In this document: positions 51,167 through 61,100 of the stretch, in pieces | Numbering within the stretch: position 1 is the first letter of the stretch | Layout: every line of letters begins with the position of its first letter | From: SIAQ01 sp963767835 | GTDB taxonomy: Bacteria; Planctomycetota; Planctomycetia; Gemmatales; Gemmataceae | Reading direction: 5' to 3' | Assembly: GCA_963767835.1 (NCBI GenBank) | Contig: CAVYFY010000017.1 | Coordinates: 103,103-167,102 of the forward strand | DNA length: 64,000 nucleotides | Translations under genes and position numbers: made by a program | The notes under the pieces: model-generated | Told to the model about the DNA's origin: nothing | Seen by the model: the letters and a program-made list of their open reading frames with translations, nothing else | Database searches by the model: none

Positions 51167-53932
51167 ATGCTGGGTCACACCCGCTCGGTTCTCCGCGCCG
51201 GCACCGTTCTTGCAATCGCATTGACTTTGGCATGCTCGGCATACGCCGGCGACAAGGGGAACGTCAAATACGCGCCGGCGGTTCCCGGCTTCACGCGCTT
51301 CCATCAGGCCGAGCCGGCGAACGTCGAAGCGGGGCAATTGCTGTACAGCACGCTCAATTGCGCGAGCTGCCATGGCGCTCCATCCGAGGTCAAATCGGCG
51401 CCGATTCTCGACGGCGTCGGCTTGCGCATCAAACGCAGCTACCTCAAGCAATTCCTTAGCGATCCCCATGCGGCCAAGCCCGGCACCACCATGCCAAACC
51501 TGTTCGCCGATGATCCCGACAAGGCCGCGAAAGTCGAAGCTCTCGTTCATTTTCTCGCCTCCACCGGCACGCCGACGCAAACGCGGCCCGACGGCAAGGG
51601 GATCAGTAGCGGCCAGGACCTCTATCACAAGGTCGGTTGCGTCGCCTGCCACGGCACACGCGATTCCAAAGGCGATCAATTAGCCCCCGGCGACTCGCCG
51701 GGGGCTAAATACGGCGTTCCCCTCGGCAATCTCAAGGCGAAATACACGCTCGCCAGCCTCAAGACCTTCCTCGAAAACCCGCACAAGGTTCGACCCAGTG
51801 GCCGCATGCCCGGCATTGTCATCGGCAAGGAAGCCAGCGATGTCGCCAATTATCTCATGCAAGGGACCGTCGCCGGCGCTCTCGGCGTCAACATGAATTA
51901 TGCCTACTACGAAGGCGCCTGGACCAACCTCCCCGATTTCGACAAGATCAAGCCGATCAAATCAGGCGTTGCCAGCGATTTCGATCTCGGCGTCGCCCGC
52001 CGCATCGAGGATTGCGCCATCAAGTTCGACGGCTTCCTGAAGATCGAAAACGAGGGGAGCTACAAGTTTTACACCAGCAGCGACGACGGCAGCAAGCTGT
52101 GGATCGATGGCAAGCTCATCGTCAACAACGACGGCGTCCACGCTCCGCAAACCAGGTCGGGCAAGATCAAGCTGACCAAGGGAATGCACAAGCTGATCGT
52201 CGGCGTCTTCAACGCCGGCGCCGGCTTCGAATTGAGCGTTGAAATCGAGGGCCCGGGTTTGGGCCGGCAAGCGCTGGGGCAGCACGTCTTCCTCGCCGAG
52301 AAAGCCGAGCCGCCGCCACCGGCGAAGAAGGACGACGAGGGGCTTGATCTGACGCTGGTCGTCAAAGGTAGGGAATTGTTCGCATCGGTCGGCTGCGCTA
52401 ATTGCCATCAGATGGAAAGAGGGACCAAGCGGCTTGAGGCGCCGGTGCTTGCGAAACTTAAGGCGGAAGGCGGCTGCCTGCAAGGAACGCCGAAGAAGGG
52501 GATCCCTTGGTTCGGCTTGAGCGCCGCCCAGCAGACGGCCCTGCGCACGTTGGTGCGAAACAAGGACGCGGACGTGAAGCCGTCGCCCCAGGCCATCGTC
52601 GAGTTCACGATGAAGCAATTCAATTGCTATGCCTGCCACGAGCGCGGCAAGATCGGCGGCGTCGAAGAGGCGGTCAATCCGCATTTCACCTCGACCTTCA
52701 AGGAATGGGGCGATGAAACGCGCATTCCGCCCTCGCTCACCGGCGTCGGCGCCAAGCTCAAGCCAGCCTACTTCAAGAAAATCCTCGCAGAAGGCTCGCA
52801 CGATCGCTCCTACATGAATACCCGTATGCCCAAGTTCGGCGCCAGCGTCGTTTTTCTCGTCGATCTGCTCGGCAGCATTGATGTAGCAAAAAAATCGCCG
52901 ATGATCGCGATTGACGAGCCGGCCGCGAAACTCAAGGCGGCGGGCCGAAGAATCGTTGGCGTGGGCAATCCAAAATCGCCTGGCTTCGGCTGCGTCAATT
53001 GCCACAACTTTGGCGGCGTCAAGACCGCGGGCGTGCAAGGCATCGACATGACCATCATGACTGCCAGGCTCAAGCGCGAGTGGTTCCACGATTATCTCAT
53101 CGATCCCAACAAATATCGTCCCGGCACGCGCATGCCCAGCTCCTTCGACGGCGGCAAATCGCAAATCAAATCCGAATTCAACGGCAGCGCCGATGCCCAG
53201 ATCGATGCCATCTGGACCTATCTCGCCGACGGCAAGCTGGCGACGCTGCCGCTCGGACTGAACAAGCAATCCATCCCGCTCGTTCCGATCAACGAAGCGA
53301 TCATCTACCGCAACTTCATCCAGGGCGCCGGCCCCCGCGCCATCGGCGTCGGCTTCCCCGAGCACGCCCACCTCGCCTTCGATGCCAACGACATGCGCCT
53401 CGCCATGATCTGGCAGGGCCTGTTCATCGACGCCCGCCGCCACTGGACCGATCGCGGCGTCGGCTTCGAGCCCCCCATGGGCGACAACATCTTGCACCTG
53501 CCCGCCGGCGTTAGCTTTTTCGTCCTCGCCAAGCCCGATGAAGCCTGGCCCACGAAATCCGCCAAGGATCTCGGCTACAAATTCCTCGGCTACCGCCTGA
53601 CCGACGATCAACGGCCCACCTTCCTCTACAGGTTCGGCGACATCAAGATCGAGGACACGCCCAACGCGGTGGAGACGAAGGCCAGCCCGATGATTCGCCG
53701 TGCCTTCACGCTGACGACCGACAACCCGATCGACAAGCTGTATTACCGGGCCGCGGTCGCCGACAAGATCGAAGCGGAAAAGGACGGCTGGTTCCGCGTG
53801 GGCGACTGGCGCATGCGCATCGAATCGGAAGGGACGCCGGTGATCCGCCAGGCGGGCAATAAGAAGGAGCTGCTGGTGCCGATTCGCTTCAAGGGCAACA
53901 GCGCGAAGCTGGTGCAGGAGTATGTGTGGTAA
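51167..53932 (+). CDS. Multiheme c-type cytochrome with PA14-like domain
   Basis: 921 residues. Signal peptide (SVLRAGTVLAIALTLACSAY). Five CXXCH heme sites: CASCH near residue 65, CVACH near 161, CANCH near 408, CYACH near 488 and CVNCH near 607. Between the second and third lies a PA14-like beta domain (SYKFYTSSDDGSKLWIDGKL, GMHKLIVGVFNAGAGFELSV). The C-terminal third has no heme and looks like a beta-rich module (IYRNFIQGAGPRAIGVGFPE). Expected to be an exported electron carrier linked to sugar or aldehyde oxidation together with the propeller genes at 56642 and 58190. A palindrome lies in frame at 51680. Confidence 0.87.
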   Translation: MLGHTRSVLRAGTVLAIALTLACSAYAGDKGNVKYAPAVPGFTRFHQAEPANVEAGQLLYSTLNCASCHGAPSEVKSAPILDGVGLRIKRSYLKQFLSDPHAAKPGTTMPNLFADDPDKAAKVEALVHFLASTGTPTQTRPDGKGISSGQDLYHKVGCVACHGTRDSKGDQLAPGDSPGAKYGVPLGNLKAKYTLASLKTFLENPHKVRPSGRMPGIVIGKEASDVANYLMQGTVAGALGVNMNYAYYEGAWTNLPDFDKIKPIKSGVASDFDLGVARRIEDCAIKFDGFLKIENEGSYKFYTSSDDGSKLWIDGKLIVNNDGVHAPQTRSGKIKLTKGMHKLIVGVFNAGAGFELSVEIEGPGLGRQALGQHVFLAEKAEPPPPAKKDDEGLDLTLVVKGRELFASVGCANCHQMERGTKRLEAPVLAKLKAEGGCLQGTPKKGIPWFGLSAAQQTALRTLVRNKDADVKPSPQAIVEFTMKQFNCYACHERGKIGGVEEAVNPHFTSTFKEWGDETRIPPSLTGVGAKLKPAYFKKILAEGSHDRSYMNTRMPKFGASVVFLVDLLGSIDVAKKSPMIAIDEPAAKLKAAGRRIVGVGNPKSPGFGCVNCHNFGGVKTAGVQGIDMTIMTARLKREWFHDYLIDPNKYRPGTRMPSSFDGGKSQIKSEFNGSADAQIDAIWTYLADGKLATLPLGLNKQSIPLVPINEAIIYRNFIQGAGPRAIGVGFPEHAHLAFDANDMRLAMIWQGLFIDARRHWTDRGVGFEPPMGDNILHLPAGVSFFVLAKPDEAWPTKSAKDLGYKFLGYRLTDDQRPTFLYRFGDIKIEDTPNAVETKASPMIRRAFTLTTDNPIDKLYYRAAVADKIEAEKDGWFRVGDWRMRIESEGTPVIRQAGNKKELLVPIRFKGNSAKLVQEYVW
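51680..51708. repeat. Perfect palindrome inside the cytochrome gene
   Basis: TTAGCCCCCGGCG - ACT - CGCCGGGGGCTAA: 13-base arms, 3-base loop. It encodes QLAPGDSPGAKYG in frame, just after the second heme site, and reads as a short extra loop. Such palindromes are usually intergenic. Confidence 0.9.
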
Positions 53933-53947
53933 CCTGGAGACCGAGTC

Positions 53948-54250
53948 ATGCGAAAGAAAAATCGCCAGGGAACTCTTGCGGAGTATGTCGCCGAAATTCT
54001 CAAGAATGCGGTGTATGAGAAAGGCGAGCAGCTGGATGTGATCGTGGCCGAGGCGCCGGATTTGCCCGGTTGCGTAACACAGGGGGATTCCGTCGAGGAA
54101 GCGCGCGAGAATCTTGTGGATGCCATCGAGGTTTGGCTGATGTCCGGGTTACGAAGCGGCGAAGACCTGCCGGTGGTAAATGGCTGTCGTTTGGCCATTA
54201 CCGTGGCGCCACGGAGGCGGCCGGATGCTAAGGCCCGTATCAAGGCGTGA
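53948..54250 (+). CDS. hicB: HicB-type antitoxin
   Basis: 100 residues: AEILKNAVYEKGEQLDVIVA, EAPDLPGCVTQGDSVEEARE and NLVDAIEVWLMSG, the HicB RNase H-like partial fold (here with the typical LPGCxTQGDSxEEA motif). It lies directly upstream of hicA, with one base between them. HicB neutralises HicA. Gene order hicB-hicA is the reverse of the classic order but common. It begins the accessory island that splits the cytochrome locus. Confidence 0.85.
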   Translation: MRKKNRQGTLAEYVAEILKNAVYEKGEQLDVIVAEAPDLPGCVTQGDSVEEARENLVDAIEVWLMSGLRSGEDLPVVNGCRLAITVAPRRRPDAKARIKA

Positions 54251-54251
54251 A

Positions 54252-54437
54252 ATGGTTCGCAAGCTCAAGGTGCTGGGCTTCGATGGTCCGTTTCCGGGCG
54301 GCAAGCACGAATGGATGCGACGCGGCGGCCTGCGCGTGACGATCCCGAATCCACACGGCGGCGTCATCGATCCCGGCTTGATCCGGCGAATCCTGCGACA
54401 GGCTGGGATCAGTATTGAAGATTGGCTGGGCGCGTAG
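54252..54437 (+). CDS. hicA: HicA-type toxin
   Basis: 61 residues with the double-stranded RNA-binding-like HicA fold: MVRKLKVLGFDGPFPGGKHE, RRGGLRVTIPNPHGGVIDPG and LIRRILRQAGISIEDWL. The catalytic His of GGKHEWM is present (G-K-H motif). HicA cleaves mRNA. Complete in length. A longer open frame to 54180 overlaps hicB and is rejected. Confidence 0.85.
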   Translation: MVRKLKVLGFDGPFPGGKHEWMRRGGLRVTIPNPHGGVIDPGLIRRILRQAGISIEDWLGA

Positions 54438-54466
54438 AAAATGGTGATGGGCGTGGAGGCGAAGCG

Positions 54467-55196
54467 ATGCCGGCGCATGATTGGACCAAGGTTCCCGCGG
54501 GGATCTTTCACCACTTCCACCTCGAGTGGATCGCCGCGATCGCGCAGTGCGCTAAACCACGGCCTGTTGCCGAAGGAATATTACGCGCTCGCCGAGCAGT
54601 ACGCCGGTGTTTTCGGTCCCGACGTGTTGACGTTGCAAGCGCCGGCGAAAGCTGGCCGAAAAGCGAGCGGCGGGCAGAGTAGCGCGGTTCTCGTCAGGCC
54701 ACGGCAAAAGCCGATCGCTCGGACGGAAATGGACTTCTACCGTGCCAAGCAAAAGACGGTGACGGTTCGCCACGTCAGCGATGACGAAATTGTCGCTCTG
54801 GTTGAGATCGTTTCGCCGGGAAACAAAAGCCATCGCGGCCGCTTCCGGGACCTGGTCGAGAAGGCGGCGGCGTTTCTCGATCATGGCGTGCATCTGTCCC
54901 TCGTCGACCTGTTCCCGCCCGGTCGGCGCGATCCCGACGGCCTGCACGCCGCCATCTGGGAGGAGATTTCCGGCGCGGAAATCCGCTTGCCGCGCGGCAA
55001 GAAAAATCGCCTGGCGGCAAGCTACGAATGCGGCCCCCTCGTGCAGGCCTACACGAGTTATTTCGGCATCGGCGACCGCTTGCCCGAAATGCCCCTGTTC
55101 CTGGAGTCGGGCGGCTGCATCGAGATTCCGCTGGAGACGACATATTGCCAGGCGTTCGCGGAAGTGCCGGCCCGGTGGCGCGCTGAATTGGATTGA
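54467..55196 (+). CDS. DUF4058 family protein, frameshifted
   Basis: 243 residues once one frameshift is repaired. The start is MPAHDWTKVPAGIFHHFHLE, then IAAIAQ and, in the next frame, ALNHGLLPKEYYALAEQYAG plus VFGPDVLTLQAPAKAGRKAS. An inserted T at about 54548 explains the change exactly (CAG-T-GCGCTAAAC would read Q-A-L-N without it). The rest has VALVEIVSPGNKSHRGRFRD, LSLVDLFPPGRRDPDGLHAA and IPLETTYCQAFAEVPARWRA. Full-length compared with the shortened paralogue at 9461. Confidence 0.82.
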
Positions 55197-55203
55197 GGGC
55201 GAC

Positions 55204-55833
55204 ATGCTGACCATCACCAAACGCAAGACGAAAATCGGCCCGGACGATCATGGCCGCAAGATGTCGCTCAAGGATTTCGAGTTCGTCGAAACCGAAGAGG
55301 GCTATCACTATGAGCTTTCACGGGGGTTTATCTCGGTTGCAGATATCATTCGGTATGATCATTCCATGACAATCGCGGAGTTGCGCAATCAGCTAATAGC
55401 ATATGGGATGGCGAACCCCGCACCTTTCTTCGTGGTCTTAGGTTCAGGCGATTGCAAGCTCTTGGTCCGCGAATGGGAAAGCGAACGCCATCCCGATCTA
55501 TCGGTTTTCCTGACGAAGCCGAAGGGCCGCGATGACAGCAGGCTGTGGCGTCGCTGGTTGCCGGAGCTGGTGATCGAAGTCGTGTCCGAGCGCTCCATCG
55601 ATCGCGATTACATTGACAAGCGGCAGGAATACTTCGACCTGGGCATCAAGGAATACTGGATCATCGATGCCAGGCGCGAACAGGCCGTCATCCTGCGCCG
55701 CGGCAAATCGGACTGGATCGAGAAGCGCGTCGGGCCGGCCGGCGGCGTCACGACCAAGCTGCTGCCGGGATTTGAGCTGCCGTTCAAGGCGATTGTTGAC
55801 GCGGCAGCGCAGGTTGGAATGGACGACGAGTGA
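55204..55833 (+). CDS. Uma2 family (DUF820) protein
   Basis: 209 residues: MSLKDFEFVETEEGYHYELS, GFISVADIIRYDHS, LVREWESERHPDLSVFLTKP, LVIEVVSERSIDRDYIDKRQ, EYFDLGIKEYWIIDARREQA and LPGFELPFKAIVDAAA. This is the Uma2 pattern, with HPDLSV and ELVIEVVS carrying the probable catalytic Asp and Glu. It begins 7 bases after the DUF4058 stop, so the two may be co-translated. GAGGGCGAC lies before the ATG. Confidence 0.82.
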   Translation: MLTITKRKTKIGPDDHGRKMSLKDFEFVETEEGYHYELSRGFISVADIIRYDHSMTIAELRNQLIAYGMANPAPFFVVLGSGDCKLLVREWESERHPDLSVFLTKPKGRDDSRLWRRWLPELVIEVVSERSIDRDYIDKRQEYFDLGIKEYWIIDARREQAVILRRGKSDWIEKRVGPAGGVTTKLLPGFELPFKAIVDAAAQVGMDDE

Positions 55834-55874
55834 TTCTTCCTACGCCGTTTTTCGCAAAATCATGAGGAGATGAC

Positions 55875-56618
55875 ATGTCGATTTACGCCAAGCCCGTCCG
55901 CCTGCTTATGAAAGACATGGCCAATGACTTTGCATTGAAGCCAGGTGAGTCGTTTAGCAGGCGACGAGCGATAGATTGGTTCGCTCAACACTACCCGAAA
56001 ATAAAACCTGGGACGGTAACCGCGCATCTGACGCGCCTGTCGACCAACGCACCGAGTCGGCTTCACTATAGCGCAAGTGCCGACGACGACCTCTTCTACT
56101 ACCAGGAGGACAACGGCACGTTTCGCCTCTTTGATCCTAAACGTGATCCTCAGCCAATCCATGCGGCGGCAGAATCGCTCGAACTGAATCCTCAAACGCC
56201 GAATGAAGAGGAAGTGGAAGAAGCGAGCGAGTTTGCCTACGAGAAAGATTTGAAAAACTACCTTGCCAAAAATCTGGGGAAGATTGAACGTGGCCTGAGA
56301 ATTTACGAGGAAGAAGGAATCACGGGAATTGAATTTCCAGTCGGTGGCCGGTGGATCGACATATTAGCCATTTCAGCGGCAGGCGAACTCGTCGTAATTG
56401 AGTTGAAGGTATCGCACGCATACGACCGCGTGGTTGGTCAGCTCGCGCGCTACATGGCCTGGATTCGCAAAAACCTTGCAGAGCCGAACCAGGCGGTACG
56501 CGGGATCATTGTTGCAAGGGAAATCAGCGAAGACCTGCTACTTGCGTGCTCGCTGCTTCAGGGTGTCCAATTGTTCGAGTACGAGATGTCCGTTTCGCTC
56601 AAGACTATTACGATTTGA
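55875..56618 (+). CDS. NucS-like PD-(D/E)XK endonuclease with N-terminal DNA-binding domain
   Basis: 247 residues. N-terminal part (MKDMANDFALKPGESFSRRR, AIDWFAQHYPKIKPGTVTAH) looks like a DUF7669-type winged helix. The C-terminal half is a NucS/DUF91-like nuclease: GIEFPVGGRWIDILAISAAG, ELVVIELKVSHAYDRVVGQL, which is the D-x(n)-ExK core (Asp in RWIDIL, Glu-x-Lys in VIELKVS), followed by ARYMAWIRKNLAEPNQAVRG. NucS enzymes cut mismatched or branched DNA. It is less GC-rich than flanking genes, which suggests acquisition. It may belong to a defence or repair function of the island. Confidence 0.78.
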   Translation: MSIYAKPVRLLMKDMANDFALKPGESFSRRRAIDWFAQHYPKIKPGTVTAHLTRLSTNAPSRLHYSASADDDLFYYQEDNGTFRLFDPKRDPQPIHAAAESLELNPQTPNEEEVEEASEFAYEKDLKNYLAKNLGKIERGLRIYEEEGITGIEFPVGGRWIDILAISAAGELVVIELKVSHAYDRVVGQLARYMAWIRKNLAEPNQAVRGIIVAREISEDLLLACSLLQGVQLFEYEMSVSLKTITI

Positions 56619-56641
56619 GGGTTCAACCAAAGGAATTTTCC

Positions 56642-58186
56642 ATGAGATACGCTTGCTTTGTCGTGTGCACTGTGTGTATTTTTCTTAGCGCAGCCTCAGG
56701 CGCCAGCGCCCAAAAGAAAAAGCAGCCCCCGCCCCAAGCGGCCGCGGAGGAGAACGATTACTACAAGCTCCTCACCTACCCCATCCCCGAAGGCGAAGTC
56801 GTCGAAGCCGGCGCCATCGAGATGCTGCCCGGCAACAAGATCGCCGTCGGCACGCGGCGCGGCGAAATCTGGATCATCGAGAACGGCCTGACCGACAATC
56901 CCAAGGACGCCAAGTTCACGCGCTTCGCTCATGGCCTGCACGAAATCCTTGGCCTGGCTTACAAGAAAGACGGCTGGCTTTACGTCACGCAGCGCCCCGA
57001 CATCTCGCGCATCAAGGACACCAATGGCAAGGGCGTCGCCAATCTGTTCGAGGTCGTCAGCGATGGCTGGGAGGTCAACGGCGATTACCACGAATACGCC
57101 TTCGGCTCCCGCTTCGACAAGAACGGCAACATCTGGATCACGCTCTGCCTGACCGGCTCGTTCAACTCCAACAGCAAGTTCCGCGGCTGGGGCGGCAAGG
57201 TCACCCTCACCACCGACCCCTCTCCCAAAGGGCGAGGGGAGAAATGGGAATTCGTTCCCACCACCAGCGGCGTGCGCTCCCCCGGCGGCGTCGGCTTCAA
57301 TGCCGAGGGCGATGTCTTCTACACCGACAATCAAGGCCCCTGGAACGGCGCGTGCGGGCTCAAGCAACTCGTCGTCGGCGGGTTCGTCGGTCATCCCGAC
57401 AGCTTCAAATGGTACAAGGAACCCGAAGCGAAATATCTCGGCCCCGCCCCACTGGTCCCCAAGGACAAGAGCCGCATCCACATTGAGGCGAAGAGGATTC
57501 CGCAGTTCGTGCCGCCGTGCGTTCTATTTCCGTATCAGAAGATGGGCCAATCGGCGGCCGGCTTCGATTGCGATCTCTCCGGCGGCAAGTTCGGGCCGTT
57601 CGAGAAACAGCTCTTCGTCGGCGATCAGACGTACTCGACCATCATGCGCGTCAGCCTCGAAAAGATGCCCAATGGCCGATACCAGGGCGCCTGCTATCCG
57701 TTCCGGCAGGGGCTGACCTGCGGCGTCGTCCCGGTTTGCTTCGCGCCGGACGGCTCACTCATCGCGGGCGGCACCAACCGCGGCTGGGGCTCGCGCGGCA
57801 CCAAGCCGTTCAGCGTTGAGCGCATCGCCTGGACCGGCAAGGTCCCCTTCGAAATCCGCGAAATGAAAGCCGAGCCGGACGGCTTCACGCTCACCTTCAC
57901 CAAGCCGGTCGATCCGAAAACCGCCGGCGATGTCAATTCCTACAAGGCCGAGACGTTCACCTACATCTATCGAGCGGAATACGGCAGCCCGGAGGTGGAT
58001 CGCACCAATCCGGCCATCACGAAAGCAACCGTCGCCGCCGACAATAAAAGCGTGCGGCTCACGTGGAGCAAGCTGGAGGAAGGGCACATCCATCAGTTGA
58101 CGGCCCCCGGCGTGCGCTCGGCGGAAGGCGCGCCGCTGTTGCACAATATCGCGTACTACACGATGAACTACATTCCGGCGAAATGA
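56642..58186 (+). CDS. Exported beta-propeller protein (sugar-dehydrogenase-like)
   Basis: 514 residues. Signal peptide (FVVCTVCIFLSAASGASA), then a six-blade propeller as in PQQ/sorbosone dehydrogenase-like DUF7133 proteins: AIEMLPGNKIAVGTRRGEIW, GLHEILGLAYKKDGWLYVTQ, RFDKNGNIWITLCLTGSFNS, VRSPGGVGFNAEGDVFYTDN, AAGFDCDLSGGKFGPF, and VPVCFAPDGSLIAGGTNRGW. A C-terminal beta segment follows. Family role is oxidation of sugars with electrons passed to cytochromes. The next gene starts only 3 bases later, so they form an operon. A repeat-derived segment (TDPSPKGRGEK) lies at about residues 190-200. Confidence 0.85.
   Translation: MRYACFVVCTVCIFLSAASGASAQKKKQPPPQAAAEENDYYKLLTYPIPEGEVVEAGAIEMLPGNKIAVGTRRGEIWIIENGLTDNPKDAKFTRFAHGLHEILGLAYKKDGWLYVTQRPDISRIKDTNGKGVANLFEVVSDGWEVNGDYHEYAFGSRFDKNGNIWITLCLTGSFNSNSKFRGWGGKVTLTTDPSPKGRGEKWEFVPTTSGVRSPGGVGFNAEGDVFYTDNQGPWNGACGLKQLVVGGFVGHPDSFKWYKEPEAKYLGPAPLVPKDKSRIHIEAKRIPQFVPPCVLFPYQKMGQSAAGFDCDLSGGKFGPFEKQLFVGDQTYSTIMRVSLEKMPNGRYQGACYPFRQGLTCGVVPVCFAPDGSLIAGGTNRGWGSRGTKPFSVERIAWTGKVPFEIREMKAEPDGFTLTFTKPVDPKTAGDVNSYKAETFTYIYRAEYGSPEVDRTNPAITKATVAADNKSVRLTWSKLEEGHIHQLTAPGVRSAEGAPLLHNIAYYTMNYIPAK
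57217..57239. repeat. CCCTCTCCC-type palindrome inside a coding gene
   Basis: CCCCTCTCCC - AAA - GGGCGAGGGG, 10-base arms with one mismatch. It encodes PLSQR-like bases in other frames, but in the gene frame reads DPSPKGRGEK, keeping the frame open. The same motif is intergenic at 45041-45144. Confidence 0.8.
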
Positions 58187-58189
58187 GGC

Positions 58190-61100
58190 ATGCAAAACAG
58201 AGCGCGAATCGCTTGTTCATCCATCGTCGCCGCCGTGATATGCTTCGGTGTGCTCTGGTTCGCCGACGCGCAAACCGGCAAGGATTCGAAGACGCCGTCG
58301 AAGCTTGCTCCGGCTGACGCCGCGAAGAGCTTCAAGGTCGCGGATGATCTGCGCTTCGACCAGGTGCTCGCGGAGCCGATCGTCAAGCAGCCGTTGTCGC
58401 TCTCCTTCGACGAGCGTGGCCGGCTGTGGGTCGTGCAGTATATTCAGTATCCGCATCCGGCGGGCCTCAAGGTCCTCAGCCGCGACATTTTTTGGCGTGT
58501 CGTCTACGACAAGATTCCACCGCCGCCGCCCCATCCTGTCGGCAGCGAATTTCGCGGCAAGGATATCATTTCGATCCATGAGGACACGCAAGGCAACGGC
58601 ATTTTCGACAAGCACACCGTATTCCTCGACGGCATGAACATCGTCACCTCAATCGCTCGCGGCCGGGGCGGCGTCTGGGTAATGAATCCTCCCTATTTGC
58701 TGTTTTACCCGACCAGGGAAAACGCCGACTCGCCGACCGGTGCTCCCGTCGTGCATCTGCAAGGCTTCGGTCTCGAAGACACACACTCCTGCGCCAACAG
58801 CCTGCGCTGGGGCCCCGATGGCTGGCTTTACGGCGCTCATGGCAGTACCGTCTCCGCCCACATCACCCGGCCCGGCACTAAGGACCAGCCCGTTCAGATG
58901 ATCGGCCAGCACATCTGGCGCTATCATCCCGAAAAAAAACGCTTTGAAATCTTCGCCGAAGGAGGCGGCAATGCGTTCGGCGTCGAGTTCGATGCCCAGG
59001 GCCGCGTGTATTCCGGGCACAACGGCGGCGATACGCGCGGCTTCCATTACGTCCAGGGCGCCTCCTACCGCAAGGGCTTCGAAAAGCACGGCGTCCTGGC
59101 CAATCCCTATTCCTTCGGCTACTTCGAGGCGATGAAAGCGAACAAGTCGCAGCGCTTCAGCCACACCTGGGTGCTCAATGAAGCCGACGGGCTGCCCGCG
59201 CAATATCGCGGCAAGCTGTTCGCCGTCGAGCCGTTGCAGGGCCGGGTGATGCTCAGCGAATTTCAGCCGAATCGCTCGTCGTTTCAAACGAAAGACCTCG
59301 GCGGCGTGGTCACGTCAAGCGACACCTGGTTCCGGCCCGTCGATATCAAGCCGGCGCCCGACGGCTCACTCTTCGTCGCCGATTTCTACGAGGCGAAAAT
59401 CGCGCATCTAGGCCACAACGACGGCGTCATCGACCGCGACACCGGCCGCATCTATCGGCTCGCCGGTAAAGATGCAAAATTCATGAAACCAATCTTTCTC
59501 GGCAAGAAGAGCTCTGCGGAATTGATCGATCTGCTGATATCCGACAACCGCTGGCAACGCGAGACGGCCCAGCGCTTGCTCGGGGACCGCAAGGACAAAT
59601 CGATTCTGCCCGCGCTTACCAAGCAACTCTTCGCCAGCACCGGGCAGCTTGCGCTCGAATCACTGTGGGCGATCAACCTGACCGGCGGCTTTGATGACCA
59701 TTTGGCCGAGAAATGCTTGCGGCATTCGGAGCCGCAGGTGCGCTTATGGGCGGTTCGGTTGCTCGCCGATGACCATCGGCTCGGCGACAAGATTGCGGCG
59801 AAGCTGGCGGAGATGGCGCGATCTGAACCGAGCCTGCACGTGCGCAGCCAGTATGCCGCCAGCGCGAAACGGCTGTCCGCGTTGGAAGGACTGCCGATCG
59901 TGCAGAGCTTGTTGATGCGCGACGAGGATGCCGGCGATGTCCATGTGCCGCTCTTGCTCTGGTGGGCGATCGAAGTCCATTGCGGCAAGGATCGCGATCA
60001 GGTGCTCGGCATGTTCCGTGAGTCCTCCTTGTGGCGAGCGAGAATAGTCGAGGAAACGATTTTGCCGCGCCTCATCAAGCGGTTGGCGATGGCCGGCACG
60101 CAGAAGGATTACCAAGCCTGCATCGAGCTGTTTCGGGTCGCGCCCAGAAAAAGCAGGGGCAGATCCTGCTCAAGGGATTCGAGGAGGCGTTTAAGGGGCG
60201 TTCCATCGCCGGGCTGCCGGATGAACTGCTCGACCAGATCGCCAAGCTCGGCGGCGGCTCGATTGCGTTCAGCGTGCGCCAGGGCAAGACCGAGGCGATT
60301 GACAAGGCGCTCGCCTTGATCGGCAATCCGAAGACGCCGCTATTGGATCGCCTGGAGCTGATCGACGTTCTCGGCGAGGCGAAACACCCGCGTTGCGTGC
60401 CGACGCTGCTCGCGCTCCTGTCCGCCAAGGAGCCGGACGCGCTGCGCAAGGCGGCGCTCGGGGCGTTGCAAGCGTACCAGGATGAAAAGATCGGCGCGGA
60501 GGTCGTCAGGTTGTTACCGGGCATGTCGAACGAGGTGCGTGAGACGGCGGAATCGTTGTTGGTGGGGCGGCGTGAATGGAGCCGGCAATTGCTCGCGGCG
60601 GTCGATAGCGGGAAAGTGCCGGCGAAGTCGATCCCGCTGGCGACGCTGCGAAAACTGCTCCTGCACAAGGATAAGGAAATCACGGGCCTGGTGCGCAAGC
60701 ATTGGGGCGAAGTCAAGGGGGCAACCACCGCCCAGATGCAAAAGGAGATCGATCGCCTCGGCCTCGTCGTCGCTGCCGGTAACGCCGATCCTTATATCGG
60801 CAAGAAGCTCTTCACGGCCCGCTGCGCCAATTGCCACATGTTGCACGCCAAAGGAGGCAGCGTCGGCCCGGACCTGACCCCGTTCAAGCGCGACGATGTG
60901 CTGCATCTGCTCTTGCACATCGTCAACCCGAACGCCGAGATTCGCGAGGGCTTTGAGACCTCGGTCATCACCACGGAGAATGGCCGCACGCTGATCGGCA
61001 TCGTCGTCGAGAAAGATGCCCGCGTGGTAATCCTGAAGAGCGCCGACGGCCAGCGCACCGTCTTGCCGATGGACGACATCGCGAGCATGAGCGTATCGGG

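Noticed and set aside
51962..53611. 549-residue minus-strand open frame
   Set aside because: Opposite the multiheme cytochrome, which has five CXXCH sites in the other strand.
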